NCBI RefSeq assembly: GCF_024707545.1
Contig: NZ_CP062229.1
Coordinates: forward strand, 2,461,501 to 2,525,500
From: Mesorhizobium onobrychidis
GTDB taxonomy: Bacteria; Pseudomonadota; Alphaproteobacteria; Rhizobiales; Rhizobiaceae
Reading direction: 5' to 3'
Length of the DNA stretch: 64,000 bases
The notes beneath the pieces were generated by a model. It saw only the letters and a program-made list of their open reading frames with translations, was not told the DNA's origin and did no database searches. Positions 16,674 to 26,688 of the stretch are shown here, piece by piece. Position 1 is the first letter of the stretch, and the number at the start of each line of letters is the position of its first letter. Both the position numbers and the translations under genes were made by a program.

Positions 16674-17331
16674 CATCGGCCCTGTCGTGAGGTCGAATCA
16701 TTACCCGCTCGAAGAGCCGGGCCTGTGGGTCGAGCGGATTGGTACCTCGGTTTTTACAGCTGGCACGCCGGCGCTGTTTCTCGACCGCGACGGCACCATC
16801 AATGTCGATAGCGGCTATCCCAGCGATCCGGCTGACATCGTGCTGCGTCCGGAGATGCTGCCGGTGATCCGAACGGCGAACATCGTAGGCGTTCCTGCGA
16901 TCGTGGTCTCCAACCAGTCAGGCATAGCCCGCGGCTATTTCGGCTGGCCGGAGTTCGCCGCAGTCAATGCTCAGCTGCTGACACTTCTCGAAGCACAGAA
17001 TTGCCGGATCGATCTGGTGCTCGCCTGCGCCTACCATTCGAGCGGGACGGGTGAACTGGCAGTAGGTGATCATCCGATGCGCAAGCCCAATCCGGGCATG
17101 CTTCTGCGCGCCCGCGATCTGCTGGGCGTGGATATCAGCCGATCAATCATCGTCGGCGACAAGGCCGATGATATGGAAGCCGGATGGCGAGCCGGGCTAT
17201 GCGAGGGCTGGTTGGTGAACGGCAGGTTCAATCGGACTTCTGGCGATGGTACTTTCATGAAGCGCAAGCTGATGACCGGCAACGATCACAGGAAACTCTG
17301 CGACGTCATCGCCGAGCTCGGCCGGGATTAA
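16666..17331 (+). CDS. gmhB: D-glycero-beta-D-manno-heptose-1,7-bisphosphate 7-phosphatase-like HAD protein
   Basis: A 221-residue HAD phosphatase with the catalytic LFLDRDGTINVD motif (nucleophile and acid Asp), VVSNQSGIARG (motif II), RKPNPGMLL and the motif IV IIVGDKADDMEAG. Position in the operon and the motifs support GmhB, which removes the 7-phosphate between the two HldE steps. Oddly, the usual zinc loop (C-x-H ... C-x-C before RKP) is only half present: CAYH is there, but DHPM stands where CxC should precede RKPNP. About 45 N-terminal residues precede the HAD core. ATG 16666 overlaps gmhA; a GTG directly before it is also possible. Confidence 0.85.
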   Translation: MADIGPVVRSNHYPLEEPGLWVERIGTSVFTAGTPALFLDRDGTINVDSGYPSDPADIVLRPEMLPVIRTANIVGVPAIVVSNQSGIARGYFGWPEFAAVNAQLLTLLEAQNCRIDLVLACAYHSSGTGELAVGDHPMRKPNPGMLLRARDLLGVDISRSIIVGDKADDMEAGWRAGLCEGWLVNGRFNRTSGDGTFMKRKLMTGNDHRKLCDVIAELGRD

Positions 17332-17813
17332 GTTCTCACTTCGCTGAAAGCTACCAAGCCCTCGTCCTTGACGCGACGGATGGTCAGTGCCGTGCGCACC
17401 GTGTCGACATTCGGCGCCGAGGCCAACGCCTCGATGACGAAGGTCTGAAAGGCGCCGAGGTCGCTCGCCACGCAATGCAGCAAAAAGTCGGATTCGCCCG
17501 ACACCATCCAGGCGTCGCGAACGATCGGCCAACCGCGGGTGCGTTCGGCGAAGGTTTTCAGCTCCGCGTCGGCCTGGTGATGCAGGCCGATAAGGCAGAA
17601 GGCGACGACATCCAGGCCGAGCGCCGGCGCATTGAGCAAGGCGCGATAGCCGCGGATGATGCCGGTCTCTTCCAACCGCCTGACGCGACGCAGGCATGGC
17701 GGCGCCGAAATGCCGACGCGGCCGGACAGCTCGACATTGGTCATGCGCCCGTCTTGCTGAAGCTCGCGCAGGATTTTCCAGTCGATGGCATCGAGATCGG
17801 CTTTGAGCGGCAT
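17328..17813 (-). CDS. Lrp/AsnC-family transcriptional regulator
   Basis: A 161-residue regulator with the standard layout. An N-terminal helix-turn-helix (LDAIDWKILRELQQDGRMTN, VELSGRVGISAPPCLRRVRRL) is followed by a RAM ligand-binding domain (GWPIVRDAWMVSGESDFLLHCVASD). It probably responds to an amino acid. ATG 17813 (MPLKAD) has an AAGG stretch about 8 nt upstream. Its stop overlaps the convergent gmhB stop by four bases. It lies divergent from trxB across a long inverted-repeat element; the target is unknown. Confidence 0.9.
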   Translation of the reverse strand: MPLKADLDAIDWKILRELQQDGRMTNVELSGRVGISAPPCLRRVRRLEETGIIRGYRALLNAPALGLDVVAFCLIGLHHQADAELKTFAERTRGWPIVRDAWMVSGESDFLLHCVASDLGAFQTFVIEALASAPNVDTVRTALTIRRVKDEGLVAFSEVRT

Positions 17814-17890
17814 GGATACCTTCGGCGCTTCACGCAAGAATCTTTCGTGATTTTGTAATTAAACCACTTCTGTGTCCATTCCATCCCTTC

Positions 17891-18035
17891 AGAGACCGTT
17901 TGGAAACTCTGCTCTGGCGGCCATCTGATGGCGTTTTCTGCGCTTCCGGTGCTCACGGACCCAAATGTCCGCTGCGCGCCGGTTCTCGAAACCACCACCA
18001 TATGACTCGCCAGAGCGAATTTCGAAACAGTCTCT
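17891..18035. repeat. 145-bp inverted-repeat intergenic element
   Basis: Arms of about 28 bp pair with few mismatches: 17891-17919 begins AGAGACCGTTTGGAAA and 18008-18035 is its near complement ending CGAAACAGTCTCT. The 88-bp centre has its own dyads. CTCGCCAGAGCGAATT (18007-18022) matches 10725-10740 exactly, linking this element to the hairpin after greA. It looks like a non-coding, MITE-like repeat. The rest of 17814-18219 holds the promoters of Lrp and trxB, which I could not pin down. Confidence 0.75.
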
Positions 18036-18219
18036 AAGCCGGTGATTTTCGGACAGTCGCCGAGCAAGATGTTCATGGATCGGGCTGTTTGCGGGGAAGC
18101 TTTCCGGGGACGAAGGCCAGATCGTCTTGCTGGCGTCGCCTGCAACACCTAGATTAGGGCCGATATCGAACCCTGTGCCGGACGCTTCATTCGCGTCCGG
18201 TTGTTGTGAAAGCCCGTCC

Positions 18220-19194
18220 ATGATCACCAAGCACGCCCCCGTTCTCATCGTCGGCTCCGGCCCTGCCGGCTATACGGCGGCAATCTACGCCGCCCGCGCC
18301 ATGCTGAAGCCGATGCTTGTCGCCGGGCTGCAGCAGGGCGGCCAGCTGGTGATCACCACCGATGTCGAAAACTATCCGGGCTTCGCCGATCCGATCCAGG
18401 GTCCGTGGCTGATGGAACAAATGCTGAAGCAGGCCGAGCATGTCGGCACCGACGTCATCAATGACATCATCACCGAAGTCGACCTCAATGTGCGGCCGTT
18501 CCGCGCCAAGGGCGATTCCGGCACCACCTATACCGCCGACGCGCTGATCATCGCCACCGGTGCGCAGGCGAAATGGCTGGGCATCCCGAGCGAACAGACC
18601 TTCATGGGCTTCGGCGTATCGGCCTGCGCCACCTGCGACGGCTTCTTCTATCGCGGCAAGGATGTCGCGGTGATCGGCGGCGGCAATTCGGCGGTGGAGG
18701 AGGCGCTCTACCTTTCCAACCTGGCAAAGAGCGTGACGGTCATTCACCGGCGCAGCGACTTCCGCGCCGAGCGCATCCTCAGCGAGCGGCTGTTCAAGAA
18801 GGACAATGTCCGCGTCATCTGGGACACTGTCGTCGACGAGATCAACGGCCAGTCCGGCAAGACGCCGCTGCCGCCGTCGGTGGAAGGGCTGAAGCTGCGC
18901 AATGTGGTGACCGGCCAGGAGATGCATCTGACGGTCGACGGCGTGTTCGTGGCGATCGGCCATGCGCCGGCGGTCGAGTTGTTCGCCGGCAAGCTGAAGC
19001 AGAAGCCGAACGGCTATCTGTGGACGGCGCCGGATTCGACCTGCACCGACGTGCCGGGCGTATTCGCCGCCGGCGACGTGACCGACGACATCTACCGCCA
19101 GGCGGTGACGGCGGCGGGGCTCGGCTGCATGGCCGCGCTCGAGGCGGAAAAGTACCTCGCCGGGATCGAAGTTCACCGCGAAGCGGCGGAGTAG
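18220..19194 (+). CDS. trxB: thioredoxin-disulfide reductase
   Basis: A 324-residue flavoprotein. Visible are the FAD-binding VLIVGSGPAGYTAAIYAARA, the redox-active ACATCDGFFYRGK (CxxC) and the NADPH-binding VIGGGNSAVEEALYLS, then the C-terminal FAAGDVTDDIYRQAVTAAGLGC. It reduces thioredoxin with NADPH in the cytoplasm. ATG 18220 (MITKHAP) gives normal length. It is followed in the same direction by the LysR gene, an order I recall from other rhizobia (lsrB next to trxB). Confidence 0.96.
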   Translation: MITKHAPVLIVGSGPAGYTAAIYAARAMLKPMLVAGLQQGGQLVITTDVENYPGFADPIQGPWLMEQMLKQAEHVGTDVINDIITEVDLNVRPFRAKGDSGTTYTADALIIATGAQAKWLGIPSEQTFMGFGVSACATCDGFFYRGKDVAVIGGGNSAVEEALYLSNLAKSVTVIHRRSDFRAERILSERLFKKDNVRVIWDTVVDEINGQSGKTPLPPSVEGLKLRNVVTGQEMHLTVDGVFVAIGHAPAVELFAGKLKQKPNGYLWTAPDSTCTDVPGVFAAGDVTDDIYRQAVTAAGLGCMAALEAEKYLAGIEVHREAAE

Positions 19195-19266
19195 GGAAGC
19201 GGCCGAGAAAAGCCGCGCAAAAGCCTGATTTTTCATTCAGACGCCAGAAAACAGAACGGGGGCATC

Positions 19267-20163
19267 ATGGCGTTGGACTGGGACAAGCTACGCGTGTTTC
19301 ACGCTGCGGCGGAAGCTGGGTCGTTCACCCATGCCGCCGAGACACTGCATTTGTCGCAATCGGCGATCTCGCGGCAGGTCAGCGCGCTCGAACATGACGT
19401 CGGCGTGCCGCTGTTCAATCGCCATGCCCGCGGCCTGGTGCTGACCGAGCAGGGTGAGATGCTGTTCCGCACGGCGCATGACGTGCTGATGAAGCTGGAG
19501 ACGATCAAATCGCGGCTGACCGAGGCCAAGGACCGGCCCTCCGGCGTGCTCAGGGTGACGACCACGGTGGGGCTCGGTGCCGGCTGGCTGACCGAGCGCG
19601 TGCAGGAATTCATCGAGCTCTATCCCGAGATCAGCCTGCAGTTGATCCTGGCGAACGAGGAACTCGACCTCACCATGCGCCGAGCGGATTGCGCGATCCG
19701 GCTGCGCCAGCCGCAGCAGCCCGATCTCATCCAGCGCCGCCTGTTCACCGTGCATTTCCATCTCTACGCCGCCCCTTCTTACGTCAACAAGTATGGCAAG
19801 CCGGCGTCGATCGCCGAGTTGAAGAGCCATCGCATCGTCACCTTCGGCGTGCCGGTGCCGGCGCATTTGTCGGAATTGAACTGGCTGGAAACGGTCGGCG
19901 ATTTCGAAGGCGGGCAAAGGGTGCCGACGCTGCAGATCAACGACATATTGTCGATCAAGCGCGCGGTTCAGGGTGGTGCCGGCATCGCCATGCTGCCCGA
20001 CTATGTGGTTAGCAAGGACTCAGGGCTGGTGCAGTTGCTGCCGGAGACCGAAGTGCCGTCCTTCGACACCTATTTCGCCTATCCCGATGCGATGAAGAAC
20101 CAGGCGAAACTGCACGTCTTCCGCGATTTCATCATCGCCAAGGCGCGCAGCTGGTCATTCTAA
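19267..20163 (+). CDS. lsrB: LysR-family regulator LsrB/VtlR
   Basis: A 298-residue LysR protein. Its helix-turn-helix begins MALDWDKLRVFHAAAEAGSF and continues HAAETLHLSQSAISRQVSALE, then LysR_substrate. The sequence and the position after trxB fit the rhizobial LsrB / VtlR group, known in Sinorhizobium, Agrobacterium and Brucella for controlling oxidative-stress and envelope genes and, for VtlR, AbcR-type small RNAs. A candidate AbcR gene with a LysR-like dyad lies under 1 kb downstream in this window, which supports the assignment. The start follows a GGGGG-rich leader 72 bp after trxB; co-transcription is likely. Confidence 0.87.
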   Translation: MALDWDKLRVFHAAAEAGSFTHAAETLHLSQSAISRQVSALEHDVGVPLFNRHARGLVLTEQGEMLFRTAHDVLMKLETIKSRLTEAKDRPSGVLRVTTTVGLGAGWLTERVQEFIELYPEISLQLILANEELDLTMRRADCAIRLRQPQQPDLIQRRLFTVHFHLYAAPSYVNKYGKPASIAELKSHRIVTFGVPVPAHLSELNWLETVGDFEGGQRVPTLQINDILSIKRAVQGGAGIAMLPDYVVSKDSGLVQLLPETEVPSFDTYFAYPDAMKNQAKLHVFRDFIIAKARSWSF

Positions 20164-20209
20164 ACCTTCTGCAAATCGCTTGCCGCCTTGCATCGCGGAC
20201 GATCATCTC

Positions 20210-20710
20210 TTACTGGCCGCGCCATGGCGTCAGGCGGGGCAGCCAGCCTGGAACAGCATGGCGGTAGGCTTCGTAGTCGGCGCCATAGCGGCGGGCAAGC
20301 GTGGGTTCCTCGTAGAACTTCACGAACGAGACCATGGCGATGGCGGCGATAGTGGCATAGGCGACGAGAGCCCAGCTCGAAAACAGCAGCGCCTGGCCAA
20401 GGATGATCGCCAGCACCGCCACATACATCGGGTTGCGGACATGGCGGTAGATACCGCCGACAACCAGTCGCTCGGTTGGCGCGACCGGGGCGGGCGTGCC
20501 CCGGCCTTCGAGGGAAAAACGGGCGAATGCATGAAGCAGCAAGGCCGCTGCGACGACAATCAGGACCCAACCGACGGGGACCAAGCCGGGCCGGGTCGAC
20601 CATGGCAGGCGATAGCGATCGGTCAACAGCCAGGGCAGCAATCCCGCGACCGCGCCGGGCGCTGCGATGAAGAATAGCGCGCTGCCGGCGATCGCCTGAC
20701 GTGTCCTCAT
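20210..20710 (-). CDS. isoprenylcysteine/PEMT-type membrane methyltransferase
   Basis: A 166-residue membrane protein with four hydrophobic segments (SALFFIAAPGAVAGLLPWLL first) and the conserved C-terminal signature of the ICMT/PEMT family: GIYRHVRNPMYVAVLAIILG, then EEPTLARRYGADYEAYRHAVPGWLP. Such enzymes methylate lipids or small hydrophobic acceptors; the acceptor is unknown here. It converges with lsrB. Confidence 0.85.
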   Translation of the reverse strand: MRTRQAIAGSALFFIAAPGAVAGLLPWLLTDRYRLPWSTRPGLVPVGWVLIVVAAALLLHAFARFSLEGRGTPAPVAPTERLVVGGIYRHVRNPMYVAVLAIILGQALLFSSWALVAYATIAAIAMVSFVKFYEEPTLARRYGADYEAYRHAVPGWLPRLTPWRGQ

Positions 20711-20722
20711 CGAGGCTTCCTT

Positions 20723-20766
20723 CTAGAGCGGCGTGCGCCCACTTGGACGCACAAAATACGCTCTAG
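20723..20766. repeat. small palindrome CTAGAGCG/CGCTCTAG
   Basis: CTAGAGCG (20723-20730) pairs with CGCTCTAG (20759-20766), with internal GTGCG/CGCAC pairing around an ACTTGG loop. It lies just upstream of the methyltransferase start and resembles a common rhizobial intergenic palindrome. From 20767 to 21005 I see no gene. Confidence 0.6.
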
Positions 20767-21005
20767 CACTTGGATCTGCGCACCGTGCTTTCCGAACATC
20801 GATGCCAATTTTCGGGCCGATGCGCGGCTGCTGCAAAAATAAACGCGTGCTGCCTGATTCGACGTCATTCGTTGTTTCTGCGTTCCGGGCCTAGAATTGG
20901 CTCTGATTCGCTATTTCGCAATGGTTTTTGCCTGGCTGTGCACCGCATTCGACGATTCTACTGGTCCTATGGGGCCAAGGAATGGGTTAGACCACAGCCT
21001 GTGTC

Positions 21006-21030
21006 ATTTTGCATGCGTGTGTTGCAAAAT
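21006..21030 (+). promoter_or_regulatory. LysR-type operator dyad upstream of the AbcR-like sRNA
   Basis: ATTTTGCA (21006-21013) and TGCAAAAT (21023-21030) form a perfect 8-9-8 inverted repeat. Its centre is about 60 bases before the predicted RNA start, the usual place for a LysR-family activator site. LsrB/VtlR, encoded about 0.9 kb upstream, is the obvious candidate binder (inference). Confidence 0.6.
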
Positions 21031-21042
21031 AGATGCTTGTTT

Positions 21043-21071
21043 CTTGGGCATGATGAGCACATATATATATC
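21043..21071 (+). promoter_or_regulatory. predicted promoter of the AbcR-like sRNA
   Basis: CTTGGG (21043-21048) resembles the alphaproteobacterial -35 CTTGAC. After a 17-base spacer comes TATATC (21066-21071) in an AT-rich ATATATATAT run. This places the RNA start at about 21078-21080, directly before the first hairpin. Confidence 0.5.
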
Positions 21072-21077
21072 ATCTCC

Positions 21078-21187
21078 TGGGCGCGTTCTCCTCCCATTAG
21101 CGCCCTCGAGTGTTCCCCTCTGGAGGTTAGCCTTAACGGGCACTTCCAATCAAACTCAGCCGGATCTTCATTGATCCGGCTTTTTTG
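21078..21187 (+). ncRNA. abcR: AbcR / alpha-r15 family small regulatory RNA (candidate)
   Basis: About 110 nt with three stems. Stem 1 is a perfect GGGCGC/GCGCCC (21079-21084, 21100-21105) whose loop exposes TCTCCTCCCATTA, the CUCCCA-type anti-ribosome-binding motif of AbcR RNAs. Stem 2 pairs GTG..CCC with GGGCAC across CTCTGGAGG. Stem 3 is a perfect AGCCGGATC/GATCCGGCT terminator (21158-21166, 21173-21181) followed by six T. AbcR RNAs act with Hfq to repress many ABC-transporter mRNAs in Rhizobiales. A promoter and LysR dyad lie directly upstream. The family call rests on structure and motif memory, not a covariance search. Confidence 0.75.
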
Positions 21188-21533
21188 TTGCCCGAAACCT
21201 CTGGCGCCCAGGGAAAGCCGACCGAAATTGTCACGTAACAGTGACATGTAACCTCAGGTAACATGTCGCAGGCGCCCAGCATCGACTAAGCAGATCATAG
21301 GACGCGGTGTGGTTCGTGCGGGAGATGGGGGCATCACTCGGACGATCCGGGCTCAGGCGGCTACCGCGTCCGAACCATTCTTCCGCTGAGGCCTCAGGCG
21401 CTGGCGGGATGTGCGGCGGACCTGCCGTTTTCGCCTCCCACGAAGACAGTCCGCAAGAGAGCGGCGTCCGGATCATTCCGGACGCCGTTTCCTTGTGTTC
21501 TGCAGCCTGCGATACTGGCGCCAAAATCCAGTA
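21187..21533. other. intergenic region with strong hairpin, no gene
   Basis: No coding frame is convincing. A strong hairpin, GGCGTCCGGA (21463-21472) with TCCGGACGCC (21477-21486) and a TCAT loop, is followed by GTTTCC and may terminate plus-strand transcription. Short dyads lie at 21230-21245 (GTCAC/GTGAC) and 21243-21267 (GACATGT/ACATGTC). GGCGCCCAG occurs twice, at 21203 and 21271. Confidence 0.5.
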
Positions 21534-23585
21534 TCAGGCGGCCTTGCCATTGGCGTTCAACGCCTCGTCGGCCAGGCGACCGGTGAGTTCGGCCATGTGG
21601 TCGAAGCTGGCACGATAGCTGGCCACGCCCGCGGTGGCCGAACGCAACTCGATGATCAGGTCGCCGATCTCGGCCTGCGGCATGGTCGCCTCGACGACAT
21701 CCCATCCCGGCCAGCCGGGCCGCGCATCGTAGCCGAGGATCTGGCCGCGCCGCTGCGGGATCAGGGCGATGATCCTCGACGTGGCGTCGGACGGCGTGAC
21801 GATCTCCACCTTCATGATAGGTTCGAGCAACACTGGCGAGCAGGCGGCCATGCCTTCCTTCATCGCCAGCTTCGCCGCCATCTGGAAGGCCATGTCCGAC
21901 GAATCGACGGCATGATAGGAGCCGTCGGACAGGTTGACCGCGACATCGACCACCGGAAAGCCGAGCGGGCCGGATTTCAGATAGTCACGCACGCCGGTCT
22001 CGACCGACTGGATATAGGTTTTCGGCACGGCGCCGCCGGTGATGGTGTCGGTGAACTGGAAGCCGGAGCCGCGCGACAGCGGCTTGATCTCGATGACCAC
22101 GTCGCCGAACTGGCCATGGCCGCCCGACTGCTTCTTGTGGCGGCCACGCTGCTGCGCCGTTTTGCGGATCGTCTCGCGATAAGGCACGGCCGGCGGATGG
22201 CCTTCGACCGGGATCTGGTTCTTGCCTTCCAGCCGCTCGCGCACGACGCGCAGATGCATCTCGCCATGGCCCGACAGCACGGTTTCGGCCGAATCCTGAT
22301 TGTGGCGCAGGCTGAGCGAGGGATCTTCTTCGGCAAGGCGCTGGATGGCCGCGGACATCTTCACTTCGTCCTTGCGTTCCTTCGGGCGCAGCGCGAAGGC
22401 AAAGACCGGTTGCGGCGGCATCAGCGTGACCAGCGGCTTGATGCCGCCCTTGGCCGAACTCAAGGTCTGACCGGTCGTAACCTCGTCCAGCTTGCCGAGC
22501 GCGACCGTGTCGCCGGCTTTGGCCGAGGTGAGCTTGGTCTGGTCCTTGCCGAGCATCCTGTAGATGCCGGAGACTTTTGCCGAGGCGCCATTCGAAAGGA
22601 ACAGCTCGGAGGCGTCGGCAAGCTGGCGGGACAGGATGCGCGAGACCGACAGCTTGCCGCCATGCGCGGTGTGAATGGTCTTCATCACCTGGACCACGGT
22701 CGCATTGCCGTCAGGTGCACCCAGGCGCTTGCGGGTCGCCTCGATATCGGGCGCGTCGTGGCGGATCGTCTTCAACAGGCGCAGCACGCCGTTGCCCTTC
22801 TCGGCGGTGCCGATCAGCACCGGCGTCACCGCGCCGTCACGCAGGTCGGCGGCGAGGTCGTCGAAGATCGCGTCCTTCGGCGGCTCGATCTCTTCGAGGA
22901 GCTGCTCCATCAACTGGTCGTCATGATCGGCGAGCGTCTCCAGCATGGAAAAGCGCGCCTCCAGCTCGCGCGCCTTGTCGTCGTCCGGAATCTGGGCTGT
23001 CTCGCTTTCGGCATATTCGCGATAGATGTAGGCGCGCTCGAGAGCGAGATCGATCGAGCCGATGACGACGCCGTTCTTGCGCAGCGGAATCTGGCGCAGC
23101 AGCAACGGCACCGAGCTTGCCGGCTGCAGCATTTTCAGCGTGTCGCGCACGCCTGATATCGCCTTGTCGACTTTGTTGAGGAACATGATGCGCGGCACGC
23201 CGAGATCGTCGAGCTTGCGCATGATCAGCTGCAGGGCAGGGATCTTCTTCGCGTCGGCTTCAGCGACGACCACGGCGATGTCGCAGGCGGCAAGCACCGG
23301 CTCTGCCTCGAAAGAGAATTCGATGGAACCGGGACAATCGACGAAGGTGAGTTGCTCGTCCATGAATTCGGTGGTCGCAAAGGTCGCCTCGACGCTCATG
23401 GCGTGGGCGCGTGCCTCGGGCGAATGATCGGAAACGGTATTTCCCGAGGAAACGGGATTCTGGCGGGGAATGGCGCCCGTGCGGGCCAAAATGGCTTCGA
23501 GAAGTGTCGTCTTACCGCTTGCAAAGGGACCGACTATGGCAATGCATTTCGGTCCCGTGCGTCGTTCTCCGGCGCGAGTTCCCAT
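21534..23585 (-). CDS. elongation factor G-like GTPase (EF-G paralogue)
   Basis: A 683-residue translational GTPase of the EF-G type. The G1 loop is GPFASGKTTL, G3 is VDCPGSIEF and G4 is FLNKVDKA. Domains II to V follow, including GHGEMHLRVVRERLE, KKQSGGHGQFGDVVIEIKP, and the C-terminal RGQILGYDARPGWPGWDVVEATMPQAE. It is shorter than canonical FusA (about 700) and differs in the G1 and G3 surroundings, so it is probably the second, EF-G-like protein of rhizobia, not the main translocase. Its role in elongation or recycling is uncertain. ATG 23585 has GGAGG about 8 nt upstream. Confidence 0.9.
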   Translation of the reverse strand: MGTRAGERRTGPKCIAIVGPFASGKTTLLEAILARTGAIPRQNPVSSGNTVSDHSPEARAHAMSVEATFATTEFMDEQLTFVDCPGSIEFSFEAEPVLAACDIAVVVAEADAKKIPALQLIMRKLDDLGVPRIMFLNKVDKAISGVRDTLKMLQPASSVPLLLRQIPLRKNGVVIGSIDLALERAYIYREYAESETAQIPDDDKARELEARFSMLETLADHDDQLMEQLLEEIEPPKDAIFDDLAADLRDGAVTPVLIGTAEKGNGVLRLLKTIRHDAPDIEATRKRLGAPDGNATVVQVMKTIHTAHGGKLSVSRILSRQLADASELFLSNGASAKVSGIYRMLGKDQTKLTSAKAGDTVALGKLDEVTTGQTLSSAKGGIKPLVTLMPPQPVFAFALRPKERKDEVKMSAAIQRLAEEDPSLSLRHNQDSAETVLSGHGEMHLRVVRERLEGKNQIPVEGHPPAVPYRETIRKTAQQRGRHKKQSGGHGQFGDVVIEIKPLSRGSGFQFTDTITGGAVPKTYIQSVETGVRDYLKSGPLGFPVVDVAVNLSDGSYHAVDSSDMAFQMAAKLAMKEGMAACSPVLLEPIMKVEIVTPSDATSRIIALIPQRRGQILGYDARPGWPGWDVVEATMPQAEIGDLIIELRSATAGVASYRASFDHMAELTGRLADEALNANGKAA

Positions 23586-23931
23586 GACTGACCTCCACTC
23601 AGGCGTTTCCCTGGGAGCGGCGGCCGGCCTGTCGACCGTCGCGGGCGGGGCTTTTTTCAGTTTGCCACCTACCCAAAGGCATCGTCCCACGGGTTAGCCG
23701 GGAGGGCAAGGGATTTGAGGATCGTCTGATGTCGCGGATGTTGAGCCATGATCGCCGAAGCCGTCGGATGCGAGCCTCGGCTTCCCATCAAAGCCCGCGA
23801 CAGAGCCCGTCGCCGACCAGTCGCAAAAGCGGTTGCGCCATGATGGTTATCGGACGAAAGTGCCCGCTTCCTGCGACAAAAAGGAACGGCAGTCGCCGAC
23901 CGATCCGCCATCAGCTTGAGGACTTGCGACG
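23586..23931. other. intergenic region between divergent EF-G-like and cupin genes
   Basis: About 345 bp. A GGGCGGGGCTTTTTTC stretch lies near 23643-23658 and GC-rich unassigned sequence follows. I see no gene, clear hairpin or confident promoter. Confidence 0.4.
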
Positions 23932-24327
23932 ATGAAGATCATTGCCTGCGGCAACGTGCCGACCGTCATTGCGCCGGAAAAGTACTTCACCGGACGTGTG
24001 TGGCAGACGCCCATCATCGAGAAGGAAGCGCCAGCGCGGCTGCGCGCCATCATGGTCAGTTTCGAGCCCGGCGCGCGTACCAACTGGCATACGCATCCGC
24101 TGGGCCAGACGCTCTATGTCATATCAGGCGCCGGCCTCGCGCAAAGCTGGGGCGAGCCGGTACAGGCGATCAGGGCCGGCGACGTCATTTCGTTCGCGCC
24201 TGATGAAAAGCACTGGCATGGCGCCGGCCCGAAATCGGCGATGGCGCATATCGCCATGCAGGAGGCGCTCGACGGAGTCCATGCCGACTGGCTGGAGAAG
24301 GTGACGGACGAGCAATATGGCGGCTGA
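23932..24327 (+). CDS. cupin-domain protein
   Basis: A 131-residue single-domain cupin. Motif 1 is WHTHPLGQTLYVISGAG (two His) and motif 2 ends KHWHGA, giving a complete metal-binding set. It resembles the carboxymuconolactone-decarboxylase-associated or hydroxynitrile-lyase-like cupins. The substrate is unknown. It is cytoplasmic, with no signal peptide. Start MKIIACGN at 23932 follows a TTGAGGAC stretch. Confidence 0.85.
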   Translation: MKIIACGNVPTVIAPEKYFTGRVWQTPIIEKEAPARLRAIMVSFEPGARTNWHTHPLGQTLYVISGAGLAQSWGEPVQAIRAGDVISFAPDEKHWHGAGPKSAMAHIAMQEALDGVHADWLEKVTDEQYGG

Positions 24328-24343
24328 CTTTTTTGAGCCCATG

Positions 24344-24366
24344 AAACCCGACTGCGAGCCGGGTTT
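24344..24366. terminator. weak hairpin between convergent cupin and aatA
   Basis: AAACCCG (24344-24350) pairs with CGGGTTT (24360-24366) between two convergent genes. T runs are short on both sides, so termination strength is uncertain. Confidence 0.4.
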
Positions 24367-24386
24367 GGTGTTCGAGATGCGCCTGA

Positions 24387-26684
<2,298 letters not shown>

Positions 26685-26688
<4 letters not shown>

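Noticed and set aside
21411..23156. 581-codon open frame on the plus strand opposite the EF-G-like gene
   Set aside because: Shadow of a real gene; composition and lack of motifs show this.
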